Made by a program: the position numbers and the translations under genes | The notes under the pieces: model-generated | The model's database searches: none | The model's input: only the letters and a program-made list of their open reading frames with translations | Told to the model about the DNA's origin: nothing | Shown here: in pieces, positions 15,791 through 25,914 of the stretch | Numbering within the stretch: the stretch's first letter is position 1 | Layout of the letters: the number at the start of each line of letters is the position of its first letter | DNA from: G963677325 sp963677325 | Lineage (GTDB): Bacteria > Bacteroidota > Bacteroidia > Bacteroidales > Prolixibacteraceae | Length of the DNA stretch: 64,000 nt | Direction: 5' to 3' | NCBI GenBank assembly: GCA_963677325.2 | Contig: CAXXGM010000007.1 | Location: forward strand, 496,001-560,000

Positions 15791-18700
15791 TTATTCTTCC
15801 CTGGCCAATGTTTTATTGCTTGTCATGATATCATAAACACATGGAATCACGATAATGGTAAGCAAAGTGCTGGTTATCATACCGCCGATTACTGCAAGAG
15901 CCATGGGTGAGCGTAATGAAGCGCTCTCTCCGAAACCAAAGGTCAGTGGCAGAAGGGCAATAACGGTGATAATACTCATCATCAGGATAGGCCTTAATCT
16001 TTGCTGGCTTCCAAGGGCAATTGCAGCCTGTTTTTCCATTCCGGAATGCCTGAGTTGATTAATCCTGTCAACCAGTATGATTGCATCGTTTACGGCAATC
16101 CCACCAAGCATGATTATACCAATCAGCGCCATCATGTTAAACGTCTGGCCCATGATGAAAAACAGAACAATGGTTCCGACAATGGCAAACGGAATGGTCA
16201 GCAGAATGATCAAAGGATGAATTAATGATTCAAACTGGCAGGCCATTACCATGTAGACTAAAACGATAGAGAGAAGTAAGGCAAATTTGAGATTTCCCAT
16301 GGATTCCTCTCTTTTTTGCTCTTCACCTGCTATTTTAATCGAATAAGCTTGCGGAAGATCAATTTTTGAGATTTTAGCCTGTATGGCCTCCACCACTTTA
16401 TCGAGGGAAGAATTCTTATCAAGTTCAGTCATAACCTTCCCAATCCGGTTTTGATTTCTGTGATAGATTTCCTTAGGGGCGATTGATTTATCAAGTTTAG
16501 AAACTTCATAAAGACGGATTTCCTGAGTCCCGTTCTTTATGGTCATATCGCCCAATTCTGATACTCCTATTTTGGGCAGGTAGATCGATATGTCTTTTAG
16601 TTCTCCTTCTTTATCGATCTGGCCAACGGTTTGTCCTTTTAATTTGGCGGTAACCTGATTGACAATCTCCGTAACGCTGAGATTATAAGATCCGGCTTTA
16701 AAGCGGTCTACCACCACATTTACTTCCGGATATCCTTCCTCCATGTTGGTCTGGATATTAAAGAGTCCTGGCACACTTTTAATGGAATCTTTTACGATAG
16801 AAGTAATTTTTTCTATCTCTTTCAGGTCATCTCCTCTGACTTCCACAATGACCGGAGCTTCTTCGGTACCAAGTATGCTCTGAAGCGCTGACTCATTTTG
16901 TTTAAATGTTACTTCAAACTGCGGGTTTTCTGCATACCAGGAAGCGATTGCTGAAACGACCTGAGAAGATTTGTATTTAGCATCAGGTTTTAATACCACC
17001 TTTACTTCTGCCGTGTTTTCACCTTCAAATACCGAAGTAGCAGTCGTCGAGAGTCCGGAAGAAGGACCAATTCTTGAATAAATTGACTGTACGTTATCTT
17101 CAAGCAATTGCTTTATCATTGATTCAATGGAAGAAATAGCGGATGAGGTTCTTTCCAGTGGAGTGCCCTCGGGCATTTTCACTTCAATGGAGAACTGCCT
17201 GCTTTCCGAATTAGGCATAAATTCACTGCCGATATAGGGGACGAGAAGGAATGCCAGGGCCATTAAAACTAATGAGACAATGGTAATTTTCCACTTGTGC
17301 GGAAGAATCTTTGAAATGAAATTATGGTAATTTGAGAATTTGATTCCTTTAATTTCCTTCATCGGCTTGTTCATAAAGAACCGGTGGTAAAGCATTGGAA
17401 CAAGGAAGATCGCCACGGCAAGGGATGACAGTAATGAAAAGGCTACAGTCCATGCCTGATCTTTGAACAATTCTCCCGAAGCTCCATGAATGTAAACGAT
17501 TGGAAGAAAAACAACAATTGTGGTGAGAGTTGAAGAAGTGATCGCTCCACCGACCTCGGCAGTACCAATTACGGCTGCATCTTTTGCAGACATGCCGCTT
17601 TCGTGATTCCTGAATATATTCTCCATTACCACAATGGCATCATCCACCAACCTTCCTGCACCAAGGGCCAGACCTCCAAGCGTCATTATATTCAAGGTGA
17701 GCCCATTGAAGTACATCAGGTTGAAAGCTGCGACAATGGAAATAGGAATTGAAAGACTGACAATAAGTGTAGTTCCTATTCTTCTGAGGAATATGTACAG
17801 AACAACGACGGCCAGCAAAATACCTAAAAGAAGGGTGTCTTTAACTTCATCCACTGCATTTTTAACAAAAGTACCCTGATCTTCTACCATGGTGAATTTA
17901 TATCCCGGAAGAGCTTTTTCTATTTTCTCAAGTGATTTTTTTATATCTTCTACGGCTTTAACAGTATTGAACTTGGTTTCCTTGTAAATGGATAATCCTA
18001 TGCTTCTTTCGCCATTTATTCTGACAATGTTGACGGGCTCTTTATTTGTAAAGGTTACTTTGGCTACATCACGTAAATAGGTGGCTGATTTCTCGGCAGT
18101 TGTATTACCTGATACCGTGGAGTTATATCCAATTAAAAGATTTTCGAAATCTTCTTTTTGCTGCAGGAGACTGACGCCTTTTACCACATATTGTAAACCG
18201 GTTTCAGTAATGGTACCGCCCGAAATACTTTGATTGTAGGACTGGATCTTTTGAGAGAGCTGTGCGACAGTAATGTTGAAAGATTCCAGTTTATAGGGGT
18301 CCGTATCAATTCTAACTTCATTTTCTTCAATACCTTCCAGTTCCACCTCAGCAACACCTTCCAGGCGAACCAATTCATTGCGGATGTAATTTTGAGCCAC
18401 CTTCCGCAATTCATTCATATCTTTGATTGATTTATGGGAGAGACCTACGATCATCACGGGATCTGTATTCGGATCATGCTGGGTGATTGTAAGTTCATCA
18501 ATCTGGGAATTTTGCGAATAACTGGTCAGCGCTTTCTGCAGGTCAAGAAAGGCTTCATCCATATCTTTATTCCAGGAATATTCTACAGTGATCTGTGCAG
18601 AACCTGTTCTGGAAACGGAAGATACTTCCAGTACTCCGCTTTGACGAATGGCAACTGCTTCCATTTTTTCGACAAACAGTTTTTCCATTTCTTCGGGGGG

Positions 18701-18865
18701 CCTTTCCCCTGATTTTATTTCAACGAATACTCTTGGTGAGTTCAGGTTGGGAAAAAGGTCAATACCCAGTTTCTGGTAGGAAATAATTCCCAACAGTAAT
18801 ATAGCCAGTATAGCCATTAATACTGTGACCGGATAATTGACAGCAAAATTGGTCAGTTTTTTCAT
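15791..18865 (-). CDS. RND efflux permease, HAE1 family
   Basis: A 1,024-residue AcrB-like inner-membrane pump: first TM VTVLMAILAILLLGIISYQKLG followed by the standard LFPNLNSPRVFVEIKSG, periplasmic porter loops, and TM4 GRLVDDAIVVMENIFRN with both Asp of the proton relay present. The second half repeats the layout, ending with GGIAVNDAIILVDRINQLRHSGM and LLTIIVIPCVYDI. It exports substrates by proton motive force through the adaptor and TolC-like protein encoded just upstream (18963-21558). It lies between the adaptor and a second RND permease, all minus strand. The length is normal and no damage is visible. The substrate is unknown. Confidence 0.92.
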   Translation of the reverse strand: MKKLTNFAVNYPVTVLMAILAILLLGIISYQKLGIDLFPNLNSPRVFVEIKSGERPPEEMEKLFVEKMEAVAIRQSGVLEVSSVSRTGSAQITVEYSWNKDMDEAFLDLQKALTSYSQNSQIDELTITQHDPNTDPVMIVGLSHKSIKDMNELRKVAQNYIRNELVRLEGVAEVELEGIEENEVRIDTDPYKLESFNITVAQLSQKIQSYNQSISGGTITETGLQYVVKGVSLLQQKEDFENLLIGYNSTVSGNTTAEKSATYLRDVAKVTFTNKEPVNIVRINGERSIGLSIYKETKFNTVKAVEDIKKSLEKIEKALPGYKFTMVEDQGTFVKNAVDEVKDTLLLGILLAVVVLYIFLRRIGTTLIVSLSIPISIVAAFNLMYFNGLTLNIMTLGGLALGAGRLVDDAIVVMENIFRNHESGMSAKDAAVIGTAEVGGAITSSTLTTIVVFLPIVYIHGASGELFKDQAWTVAFSLLSSLAVAIFLVPMLYHRFFMNKPMKEIKGIKFSNYHNFISKILPHKWKITIVSLVLMALAFLLVPYIGSEFMPNSESRQFSIEVKMPEGTPLERTSSAISSIESMIKQLLEDNVQSIYSRIGPSSGLSTTATSVFEGENTAEVKVVLKPDAKYKSSQVVSAIASWYAENPQFEVTFKQNESALQSILGTEEAPVIVEVRGDDLKEIEKITSIVKDSIKSVPGLFNIQTNMEEGYPEVNVVVDRFKAGSYNLSVTEIVNQVTAKLKGQTVGQIDKEGELKDISIYLPKIGVSELGDMTIKNGTQEIRLYEVSKLDKSIAPKEIYHRNQNRIGKVMTELDKNSSLDKVVEAIQAKISKIDLPQAYSIKIAGEEQKREESMGNLKFALLLSIVLVYMVMACQFESLIHPLIILLTIPFAIVGTIVLFFIMGQTFNMMALIGIIMLGGIAVNDAIILVDRINQLRHSGMEKQAAIALGSQQRLRPILMMSIITVIALLPLTFGFGESASLRSPMALAVIGGMITSTLLTIIVIPCVYDIMTSNKTLAREE

Positions 18866-18962
18866 TTTTTAAATTTCACGAATTAGAACTAACACGTAAT
18901 GTATTTAGCGTTCCAAAGCTCAGTTGAATACCCCTGAAATGCCGGGAACAGGAACTGTAACA

Positions 18963-20021
18963 TTATTGATTTATAATCTTTACTTTTGCATGGTCGCGAA
19001 GGGTTTCATATCCTTTGGTAACAATACGGTCATTTTTTCTTAATCCATCTGTCACTTCGACCATTTTTTCATTTTCCAGTCCGGTCTTGATAATTCTGGC
19101 CTGGGCATTGCTTCTTTCTATAACATAGACTGTTTTGCCCCGGGCGCCTGAAAGAATTACCTCTTTAGGAATAATAATTACACTGTCGCGCCTGTCAACT
19201 TCGATATCTGCTTTAACAAACATCCCCGGACGCAGCTTAAGATCTGTATTATTAATAAGAACTTTACCTTTGAAGGTACGGGTCTCCGTATTTACAACAG
19301 GGGACAATTCACCGATCTGTGCCTTTAAAGTATCTTTGGGCATGGTGTAATTGGTGATATACACTTCCTGTCCGATTTTAATTGTTGACATCGATTTCTC
19401 AGGCAGATTTACTTCCATAGAGAGCTGGCTATAATCCATCAGGGTCGCTACAGCAGTATTTGTATTTATTCTTGTACTATTGGTAACTGTTGGCAGATCT
19501 ACAATTACACCACGAAATGGAGCCTTCACCTGCATTTTTGCAAGCTGAATCTTAGCATTCTCAAAATCGGTCTTGGATTGTGCCAGCTGAACCTCTGAAT
19601 TTTTTAATTCCCTTAGTGTAACGCCACCCTTTTCATAAAGAGATTTCTGTTTTTGATTCTCCAATTCAGAGATATCAAGATTCAGCTTCTTTGTATTTAA
19701 TGCGATGCTGTTTTCTGTTTCAGGATTATCAATGCGGATTATTACCTGCCCTTTCTCAACAACATCCCCCAATTTAAAGGCTCTTCCTGTTTTCGGATTT
19801 CTTTCAAGATTATAATTACCCGCCATTTCGGAATAAAGCACAACCTGACTGGCTGCGCTGGCAGTTCCGGTCGTATTGATATATTGAACAATGGCCCCTT
19901 TTTTAATATCCATTACCGAAACAGGTTGGGCAAGGTCCGTATTTATCTGGCTTTGCTGATTTGCGCAAGAAGCTAAAACAGGCACCAGAGCCCAAAATAT
20001 CCATTTACTATTGTTTTTCAT
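18963..20021 (-). CDS. RND periplasmic adaptor (membrane fusion lipoprotein)
   Basis: A 352-residue HlyD/AcrA-type adaptor. The signal ends in a lipobox (PVLASC), so the mature protein is probably lipid-anchored in the inner membrane. The order of domains is typical: a beta-barrel/lipoyl half (GDVVEKGQVIIRIDNPE), a helical hairpin (residues about 110-155), the second lipoyl half (KAPFRGVIVDLPTV), then barrel and membrane-proximal domains (KLRPGMFVKADIEV, KTVYVIERSNAQARIIKTGL). It should bridge the RND permease(s) downstream and the TolC-like channel upstream, 25 bp away. Confidence 0.9.
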   Translation of the reverse strand: MKNNSKWIFWALVPVLASCANQQSQINTDLAQPVSVMDIKKGAIVQYINTTGTASAASQVVLYSEMAGNYNLERNPKTGRAFKLGDVVEKGQVIIRIDNPETENSIALNTKKLNLDISELENQKQKSLYEKGGVTLRELKNSEVQLAQSKTDFENAKIQLAKMQVKAPFRGVIVDLPTVTNSTRINTNTAVATLMDYSQLSMEVNLPEKSMSTIKIGQEVYITNYTMPKDTLKAQIGELSPVVNTETRTFKGKVLINNTDLKLRPGMFVKADIEVDRRDSVIIIPKEVILSGARGKTVYVIERSNAQARIIKTGLENEKMVEVTDGLRKNDRIVTKGYETLRDHAKVKIINQ

Positions 20022-20046
20022 CTGTTTGTATTTTGTCTTTGTTTGT

Positions 20047-21558
20047 TTATTTCAATTTAATGTTCGTACGATATTCCTGTATATACTTTTCCGGAAGAAC
20101 GGATTCATTGGTAGTGAAGTCATAAAGTGATTGAATCTTCAGGTTCAATAATTCAATTTTATAATTGATTAATGACTGCGCATAGTTCATTTTGCTTGAA
20201 GAAAGCTGTTGCTGAAATAAATTGAGATCCATACTGGTAAGATCTCCGTTTTTATACCTTTCAAGGTTTAGATCATAGGTTAATTGTGAATTCTTCTGAT
20301 TTTGAAGTGCGATGCTAATCTGATTCTTCAGATTATCCAGGTTTCTTACGATCTGCCGGATGTCGACCTTAATCTGTGTTTCCTGGTTTGAAAAACTTAA
20401 CTTCTGAGTATTGATGACAGCTTCCTGTGATCTTATTCTTGCCTTCTTTTCACCCCAGTCAAAAACGGGAATATTAAATCCAAGACTTACCACAGGACTC
20501 CGCGTCGTACTTCTCGCGTCATAAATATTGCCAAGATTTTCATTGTCACCGGTCAATCCTATTGAAAGTTTCATATCACCTCTGAATTCATTCTGAGCTT
20601 TAACGGCAAGCATATCCAACTGGGCGTTTTCAATACTGATTTGTCGCTGTCTTAATTCCATACGTGATGCCAGCCCGTGTTCAATAGCCTTTTTCCCGTC
20701 TATCGGAATAGGGGTAACCGCCACATCAGCCATTACGGCAATCTCATCGAAAATATCCATTCCGATGTATTGTTTAAGAATATCTTTGGCGTTTTCCAGG
20801 GAAACCCTGGCCGATTCTACCCCGGATTTTGCAGAGGCTAAACTCACTTCGGCCTGATACAATTCCCCAAGAGCCGAAAGCCCGGCGTCTGCCTTATTTT
20901 TGATAATTTCATAGCTCTTTTGAGTGTTGGCAAGCTCTTCCTGTTTAATGGTAAGGCTCATCTGTGTCATATAGACATTAAAAAAATATTGGGATACACT
21001 TCTTTCCAGGCTCAGGCGCTGAATGGCATAATTCAGCATCGCATTTTCCTGATCCAATTCAAGTCCTTTAATATTGGTTTTGGTTCTGTTATAGGTAAAC
21101 AGTGGCTGTGTCAAACTAAGGTTCAGGTTATTGATAAATGATTTATTCTGATAGGCAATAGGTTGATTTTGAGAGTTTAAACTGGTAGAAGTGGTGGATA
21201 CCCAGCTGAAATTATTTGATAATGCTACAACTCCATCTGTGAGAAGTATCGGTTGTGCGACAGTAAAAGTTCCTCCGCTGGAAAAATTGTCTCTGGTATA
21301 CCAAAAAGCCTTTGAGGGTTCAAACTGTCGTGTATTGCTATATGCCAGAGGATTTACATTCAAAGAGAAATTGGATTTAAGGGCTGCTCTTTGTGCATTA
21401 AGCGATTCCCTTGTTCTTTCAAGATTAAATAGCGCACTCTGAAGACTTGGGCTGTTTCTCTCGGCAATATTCATAGCCTGTTCTATTGTCAGTACAGATT
21501 GTGCATTACCTCGAAAACACGTTATAAGTAATAGCAGGAGGAAAATTTGATGTTTCAT
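20047..21558 (-). CDS. TolC-family outer-membrane efflux protein
   Basis: A 503-residue protein with a signal peptide (MKHQIFLLLLLITCFRGNAQ) and the two-fold helical OEP repeat. Repeat one includes LTIEQAMNIAERNSPSLQSALFNLERTRE, repeat two PIDGKKAIEHGLASRMELRQRQISIENAQLD, and both are followed by long amphipathic helices (for example QISIALQNQKNSQLTYDLNLERYKNG). It forms the outer-membrane exit duct for the adaptor and pumps encoded downstream. Spacing of about 25-30 bp on either side places it inside one operon with the ABC genes before and the RND genes behind. Confidence 0.9.
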   Translation of the reverse strand: MKHQIFLLLLLITCFRGNAQSVLTIEQAMNIAERNSPSLQSALFNLERTRESLNAQRAALKSNFSLNVNPLAYSNTRQFEPSKAFWYTRDNFSSGGTFTVAQPILLTDGVVALSNNFSWVSTTSTSLNSQNQPIAYQNKSFINNLNLSLTQPLFTYNRTKTNIKGLELDQENAMLNYAIQRLSLERSVSQYFFNVYMTQMSLTIKQEELANTQKSYEIIKNKADAGLSALGELYQAEVSLASAKSGVESARVSLENAKDILKQYIGMDIFDEIAVMADVAVTPIPIDGKKAIEHGLASRMELRQRQISIENAQLDMLAVKAQNEFRGDMKLSIGLTGDNENLGNIYDARSTTRSPVVSLGFNIPVFDWGEKKARIRSQEAVINTQKLSFSNQETQIKVDIRQIVRNLDNLKNQISIALQNQKNSQLTYDLNLERYKNGDLTSMDLNLFQQQLSSSKMNYAQSLINYKIELLNLKIQSLYDFTTNESVLPEKYIQEYRTNIKLK

Positions 21559-21588
21559 ATAATATTGGTTTCTTTTTGATGTTTAGGT

Positions 21589-24500
21589 TTAATTTTCTTT
21601 TACAAGTTTAACTGCATCAGCGATCACGGTTCTTGATTTTGAAAGATTGGATAATTCAACTTTTGCCGAACCTCTTGAAAAATGATAAGAACCTATTTCT
21701 GTCCAGCCGCCATCTATATTTTTCAATTCTATAGCTTGCTGTTCTTTTCCATCATCATTGAAGATCGTATAGTTATATTGGTCATTGGAATCGTCATCAC
21801 GTCGTCCGAACCTGATCTTTGGGATATAGATATACAGTTTATAGTACCCCGCTTCCTTTAAAGGCAGGTTCCATATGGCCTTGCAACTTCCGGTGCCGCC
21901 TTTCATATAGTAAGCCGACCTGATCTGTTTCCCGTAAAACTGTTCATTCGTCGTCAGGGTCCATTCAACGGGCGGATTCCAGAAGCTCAGGCCTTTGTAT
22001 TTCAGTTCATTTTCTGAATTACGGGAATTCTTAAGCAATTTCTTAATAAGACTTTGAGAATTGGGTTGAACAAGAGTAAATTGTTTATCCTCATTATCAA
22101 CAATTATTTCAGTTGGATCTGAGCCTTCGGTATAGGCTATGATTTCTTCTCCTTCGGTACCCGTGATTTTCTCATTTACTTCAATCTTTTCGAATTGTTG
22201 CGAGATCGTTGAAGGAATATTATGACTGGCATAGGTATCGATGGTCATCATCCTGGGGTCTCTATTTAACAAATAACTTACTTTTTTGGATTGTTTAGCG
22301 CCAATCTGAATGGTTTTCTCCACAGAATTATCCCTTCCTCCAAATCCTCCTCCACCGCCTCGCATTCCGCCGCCTCGCATTCCACCCCCTGAACGTCCTC
22401 CTCCAAGCCTGAATGTTACTGAAATAGCGCCCGGAGCATCTTCCGTGTTAGTTACGATGAATGAAACCATCGTTTTAATCTGATCATCTTCCTTGATCTT
22501 TACTGCTTCGATTTTCGAGATGATGTAACCGGGTAAAGTGTTTGAGCTGTACCAGGAAGGAAGGAATTGCTCCAAATCCAGATTATACGAACTCTTTAAT
22601 TCATCACTGACTTCCTTAATCGGTACTTCCCTGAATCTTTTGCCTTCAATGAGCTTATGAAAGTATTGATCAAATTCTTCTGTGCCCACTGCGCCTTTCA
22701 TTAATGCAAAAAGGAATCCACTCTTTGTTTGAATCACATTGCTTATGATCTCAGGATCATTCTGTTCGTTGATGATTTTAGCAAAGGAATTTTCCTGAAG
22801 GGCAATATTTCCTTTTTCATTGGAAGACATTCCGGTAAAGTTTCTCATGAAAGGATTCCCGCTTTGCGTGGCATCTTTGGAAAGATAAGATTCAAAAACC
22901 CGGTTGGTAATAGGGTAGGTGTCTGATTTTATATAAGTCACATAATTATAATAAAGAGGAAATATAAAGTATGGGTTAGTTTCTTCTGAAACATTTGGGC
23001 CGCCTTGTCCGAACTGAACTCCCATTCCTCCTCCGGAACCGCCTGGCATACCGCTGAATTGACTTAATTTATTGCTGAAGAAAGACTGAGTCGCAAATCT
23101 TCTGAAATAATTTTCTTCTTTTTCCATGGGACTGACACTCTCATTATCATGTTGACTTCTCCTTTGTTCGAATTTCTGTGTAAGAGCAAAATTGGTGCTG
23201 CTTAATTTAAATCCTCCTTCAGGCATATAAATGGTTTCAGGTTGAACCTGCTCATTCAAGCCGCTCCAGACGTGGTCGTATGAACAAAATTGAGCCGGAA
23301 TTTCAACAAGGCTCAGCCTGTTAAAAGGATAAACAAACTGAATTCTTGCTTCCCATGATCTTCGGATATCCCTGATTACTGGTGCGATGGAATCGGGCAG
23401 TACTTTAAAATATTTATCGAAGAAATTATGTCCGTTCAGATAATTAATAGAATATTCAACATCGTCGACGGTAATTTTTCGTACTTTATAATTGCCAATA
23501 GCTAATGAAATCTGCGTGAGTTTTGTTTCCGGTTTAAAATCAAAAGAGCCGTCACCATTATCGGTTGCTTTACCTTGTGAAATAGCAATTAATCCTTTAT
23601 TCGTCTTAACTTTTAAAGAATATTCTGTAAACTGGGTAGCGAGCCAGTTCAATCCTTTGGATGAATAACTGATGCCGGCAGTAGGATACCACCTGGTTTC
23701 AGGAGTCAAAAGAAGGTAGTCAGGAGTAACAAATGCGTGATTTTGATCGGATATTTTATTCCCACGGTTCATTAGAATTTCCAACCGCTCTTTGGTCATA
23801 TCAAGATAACAGAAGGTCTCGTCGATTTTACCCTCGTATGATACAGAAATGTTAATTGTATTATCCGGCTGAAGCGGATTATCAGGTGTAATTTTTATCA
23901 ACTGAAGCTCGCGGAAATATTTTGCTCCTTTAAGGTCTGTAACCTGCAATCCGGGATTTAAGGTGAGGACAAATTCGCTGATAGCCTGCTGACTCTGATT
24001 TTTAATCAGAAGGTCGGCCTTAGCTGAAATTTCTCCCCCTTTATGCTCAAGTTCCAGATTGCAATTCTGAACAGCAACGACCGGTAACGCAGCGTATTTA
24101 TTATTGAGAGCCAACATGTCTTGCCTGTGTTCATCCTGTACGTTTATGCTATGAATATATTTATAAGCTAATCCAAAGCCCAGGAGTAAGAAGAAAATGG
24201 TGGTTACAAGGGTAGTCCGGCGTATAATATTTGACTGGGGAAGTCTCTTCAATATCATAATAGTCAGCCCAATAAAGCCTAAACCAAGAGACAGATAGAT
24301 ACCCCGGTGAAGAATAATTTCTTTTAATGATGCAAATCCGACAAAATCGGAATAGGTTAATGGCAGATGAAATGCCATGTAATCAAATAAGTAATAGTAA
24401 ATCTTCTGAAGGTAAAATAAAGTAGCAGCAATATAACCCAGCAATATAACGAATGTCACAGCTTGATTATGAATTACAGACATCAGGAAAAATGAAAATC

Positions 24501-24987
24501 CAAGAATAAAAACCAATGTCGGCAAGCTGATAATCAGAAAGTAATAAATATAGGGCATTAAATGAAAGGTGGTAAAAGGGGAAGCCAGATTAAAGACAGC
24601 CACCATTCCAAGAGCTATTACATTCAGAAAAAGGAAAACCCATATATTCCCAAGGGTTTTACCGATCACGTAATCGGCATTGGTCATTGACCTCATGTAG
24701 ATTACTTCCGTTGTGTCCAGCTTTTTATCGCGTTTAAGGAAATCGGAGGCCAGGAATACAGCGATGATTGCCTGTGCTACATTAATAATATAAAGATTGG
24801 TAAAAGGAATCATGGCGGGTAATGCAATCATATCCCCGTTTGGCATTCCGATGGATGTTTGTGTACCTAAATTGTAAATAAAAACAAAAATGAGCGACAG
24901 CACAGAAAAAATGCGGAAAAACCAACTCCTGAAAAGAGTCTTGGCTTCGTATTTGGAAACAGTAAGAATATTAAAAATCGCTTTCAT
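21589..24987 (-). CDS. ABC-2 permease fused to inactive M1-peptidase-like and golvesin-like domains
   Basis: A 1,132-residue protein. Residues 1-270 form an ABC-2 type membrane domain with about six to seven hydrophobic segments. After residue 290 a long periplasmic part resembles the N-terminal and catalytic regions of M1 aminopeptidases (RWYPTAGISY, NYVTYIKSDTYPI, LPSWYSSNTLPGYII), but no HExxH zinc motif can be found, so it is unlikely to be a peptidase. A glycine/arginine-rich linker (about residues 865-890) follows, and the last 150 residues end in GGWTEIGSYHF...IADAVKLVK, typical of golvesin/Xly CBM-like domains. The gene is 30 bp behind its ATPase and 30 bp before the TolC gene. The domain boundaries are approximate. 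Confidence 0.75.
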   Translation of the reverse strand: MKAIFNILTVSKYEAKTLFRSWFFRIFSVLSLIFVFIYNLGTQTSIGMPNGDMIALPAMIPFTNLYIINVAQAIIAVFLASDFLKRDKKLDTTEVIYMRSMTNADYVIGKTLGNIWVFLFLNVIALGMVAVFNLASPFTTFHLMPYIYYFLIISLPTLVFILGFSFFLMSVIHNQAVTFVILLGYIAATLFYLQKIYYYLFDYMAFHLPLTYSDFVGFASLKEIILHRGIYLSLGLGFIGLTIMILKRLPQSNIIRRTTLVTTIFFLLLGFGLAYKYIHSINVQDEHRQDMLALNNKYAALPVVAVQNCNLELEHKGGEISAKADLLIKNQSQQAISEFVLTLNPGLQVTDLKGAKYFRELQLIKITPDNPLQPDNTINISVSYEGKIDETFCYLDMTKERLEILMNRGNKISDQNHAFVTPDYLLLTPETRWYPTAGISYSSKGLNWLATQFTEYSLKVKTNKGLIAISQGKATDNGDGSFDFKPETKLTQISLAIGNYKVRKITVDDVEYSINYLNGHNFFDKYFKVLPDSIAPVIRDIRRSWEARIQFVYPFNRLSLVEIPAQFCSYDHVWSGLNEQVQPETIYMPEGGFKLSSTNFALTQKFEQRRSQHDNESVSPMEKEENYFRRFATQSFFSNKLSQFSGMPGGSGGGMGVQFGQGGPNVSEETNPYFIFPLYYNYVTYIKSDTYPITNRVFESYLSKDATQSGNPFMRNFTGMSSNEKGNIALQENSFAKIINEQNDPEIISNVIQTKSGFLFALMKGAVGTEEFDQYFHKLIEGKRFREVPIKEVSDELKSSYNLDLEQFLPSWYSSNTLPGYIISKIEAVKIKEDDQIKTMVSFIVTNTEDAPGAISVTFRLGGGRSGGGMRGGGMRGGGGGFGGRDNSVEKTIQIGAKQSKKVSYLLNRDPRMMTIDTYASHNIPSTISQQFEKIEVNEKITGTEGEEIIAYTEGSDPTEIIVDNEDKQFTLVQPNSQSLIKKLLKNSRNSENELKYKGLSFWNPPVEWTLTTNEQFYGKQIRSAYYMKGGTGSCKAIWNLPLKEAGYYKLYIYIPKIRFGRRDDDSNDQYNYTIFNDDGKEQQAIELKNIDGGWTEIGSYHFSRGSAKVELSNLSKSRTVIADAVKLVKEN

Positions 24988-25017
24988 TGGGTAGTTTATT
25001 TTTGTTATAGCTGCTTT

Positions 25018-25914
25018 TTAAATTTCATGCCAATGTTGATTCAATTCATTCTCCATGAAATTTACATACGCATGTTCCAGGTTAGGTTCAATGGGTTCAC
25101 CATCATAGCCATTCATATCCTTTGAAACTACCTGTACTTCCCAGCCTTTTTCAGTTGGGATAGAGGATATTATAGGATATTTATCCTGTATTTCGCGATA
25201 TTCTGACTCTGTGGCTGAGATTTTCCAAACATTTGCTTTAGCCATTTCAATCAGTTCATCCGGGGATCCCTTAAAAGCCAGGGTACCTTGGTTCATCAAA
25301 GCCATATCCGTGCAGGTACTTGAAATATCTCCAACAATATGCGTTGAAAGTATAATGATGACATCCCGGTCGGTAATGCGGGTCAGAAGGTTACGGAAGC
25401 GGATACGTTCTTCCGGATCCAGTCCAGTAGTTGGTTCATCGACGATGATGATTTTTGGATCACCGATAAGCGCCTGTGCAATTCCCAGTCTTCTTTTCAT
25501 ACCCCCTGAAAGATTGTTGGCAAACCGGTTGCGGGCTTCATAAAGGCCAACCTCCTCAAGCATTCTTTCAACAGCCTCTTTTCTTTTTGAGGAACTGGTC
25601 ATGCCTGCCAATCTTGCGATATAATCCAAAAATTCATAGGTCCGTAACTGGGCAAAGAACCGGAAATCCTGAGGAAGGTATCCCAGCATGGTTCTGATCT
25701 CTTTCCTGTTTTTCTGTAAATCCAGACCGTTGAATAAAATCTGTCCTGAAGTAGGTTTCATTAAAGTCACAAGAATCCTCATCAGACTGGACTTACCTGC
25801 ACCATTTGGCCCTAACAATCCGAATAATCCGTTTTCAATGGTCATGTTCACATCTTTCAGTGCATGCTTTCCGTTCGGATAAATCTTATTCAGCCCTTTG
25901 ATCTCTATTTTCAT
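25018..25914 (-). CDS. ABC transporter ATP-binding protein
   Basis: A 298-residue soluble ATPase with Walker A LLGPNGAGKSS, Q-loop GYLPQDFRFF, signature LSGGMKRRLGIAQ, Walker B IIIVDEPTTGLDP and STHIVGDIS as the His switch. It belongs to the CcmA/DrrA-like group that energises ABC-2 permeases. As the first gene of the minus-strand cluster it pairs with the giant permease that starts 30 bp downstream. Its sequence around the Walker B (DEPTTGLDPEERIRFRNLL) is close to that of the second ATPase at 10977 (DEPTAGLDPRERIRFRNLL), which suggests the two are related by duplication inside the cluster. Confidence 0.9.
   Translation of the reverse strand: MKIEIKGLNKIYPNGKHALKDVNMTIENGLFGLLGPNGAGKSSLMRILVTLMKPTSGQILFNGLDLQKNRKEIRTMLGYLPQDFRFFAQLRTYEFLDYIARLAGMTSSSKRKEAVERMLEEVGLYEARNRFANNLSGGMKRRLGIAQALIGDPKIIIVDEPTTGLDPEERIRFRNLLTRITDRDVIIILSTHIVGDISSTCTDMALMNQGTLAFKGSPDELIEMAKANVWKISATESEYREIQDKYPIISSIPTEKGWEVQVVSKDMNGYDGEPIEPNLEHAYVNFMENELNQHWHEI

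Noticed and set aside
21589..24987. Active M1 aminopeptidase
   Set aside because: No HExxH-type zinc motif could be found in the M1-like region.
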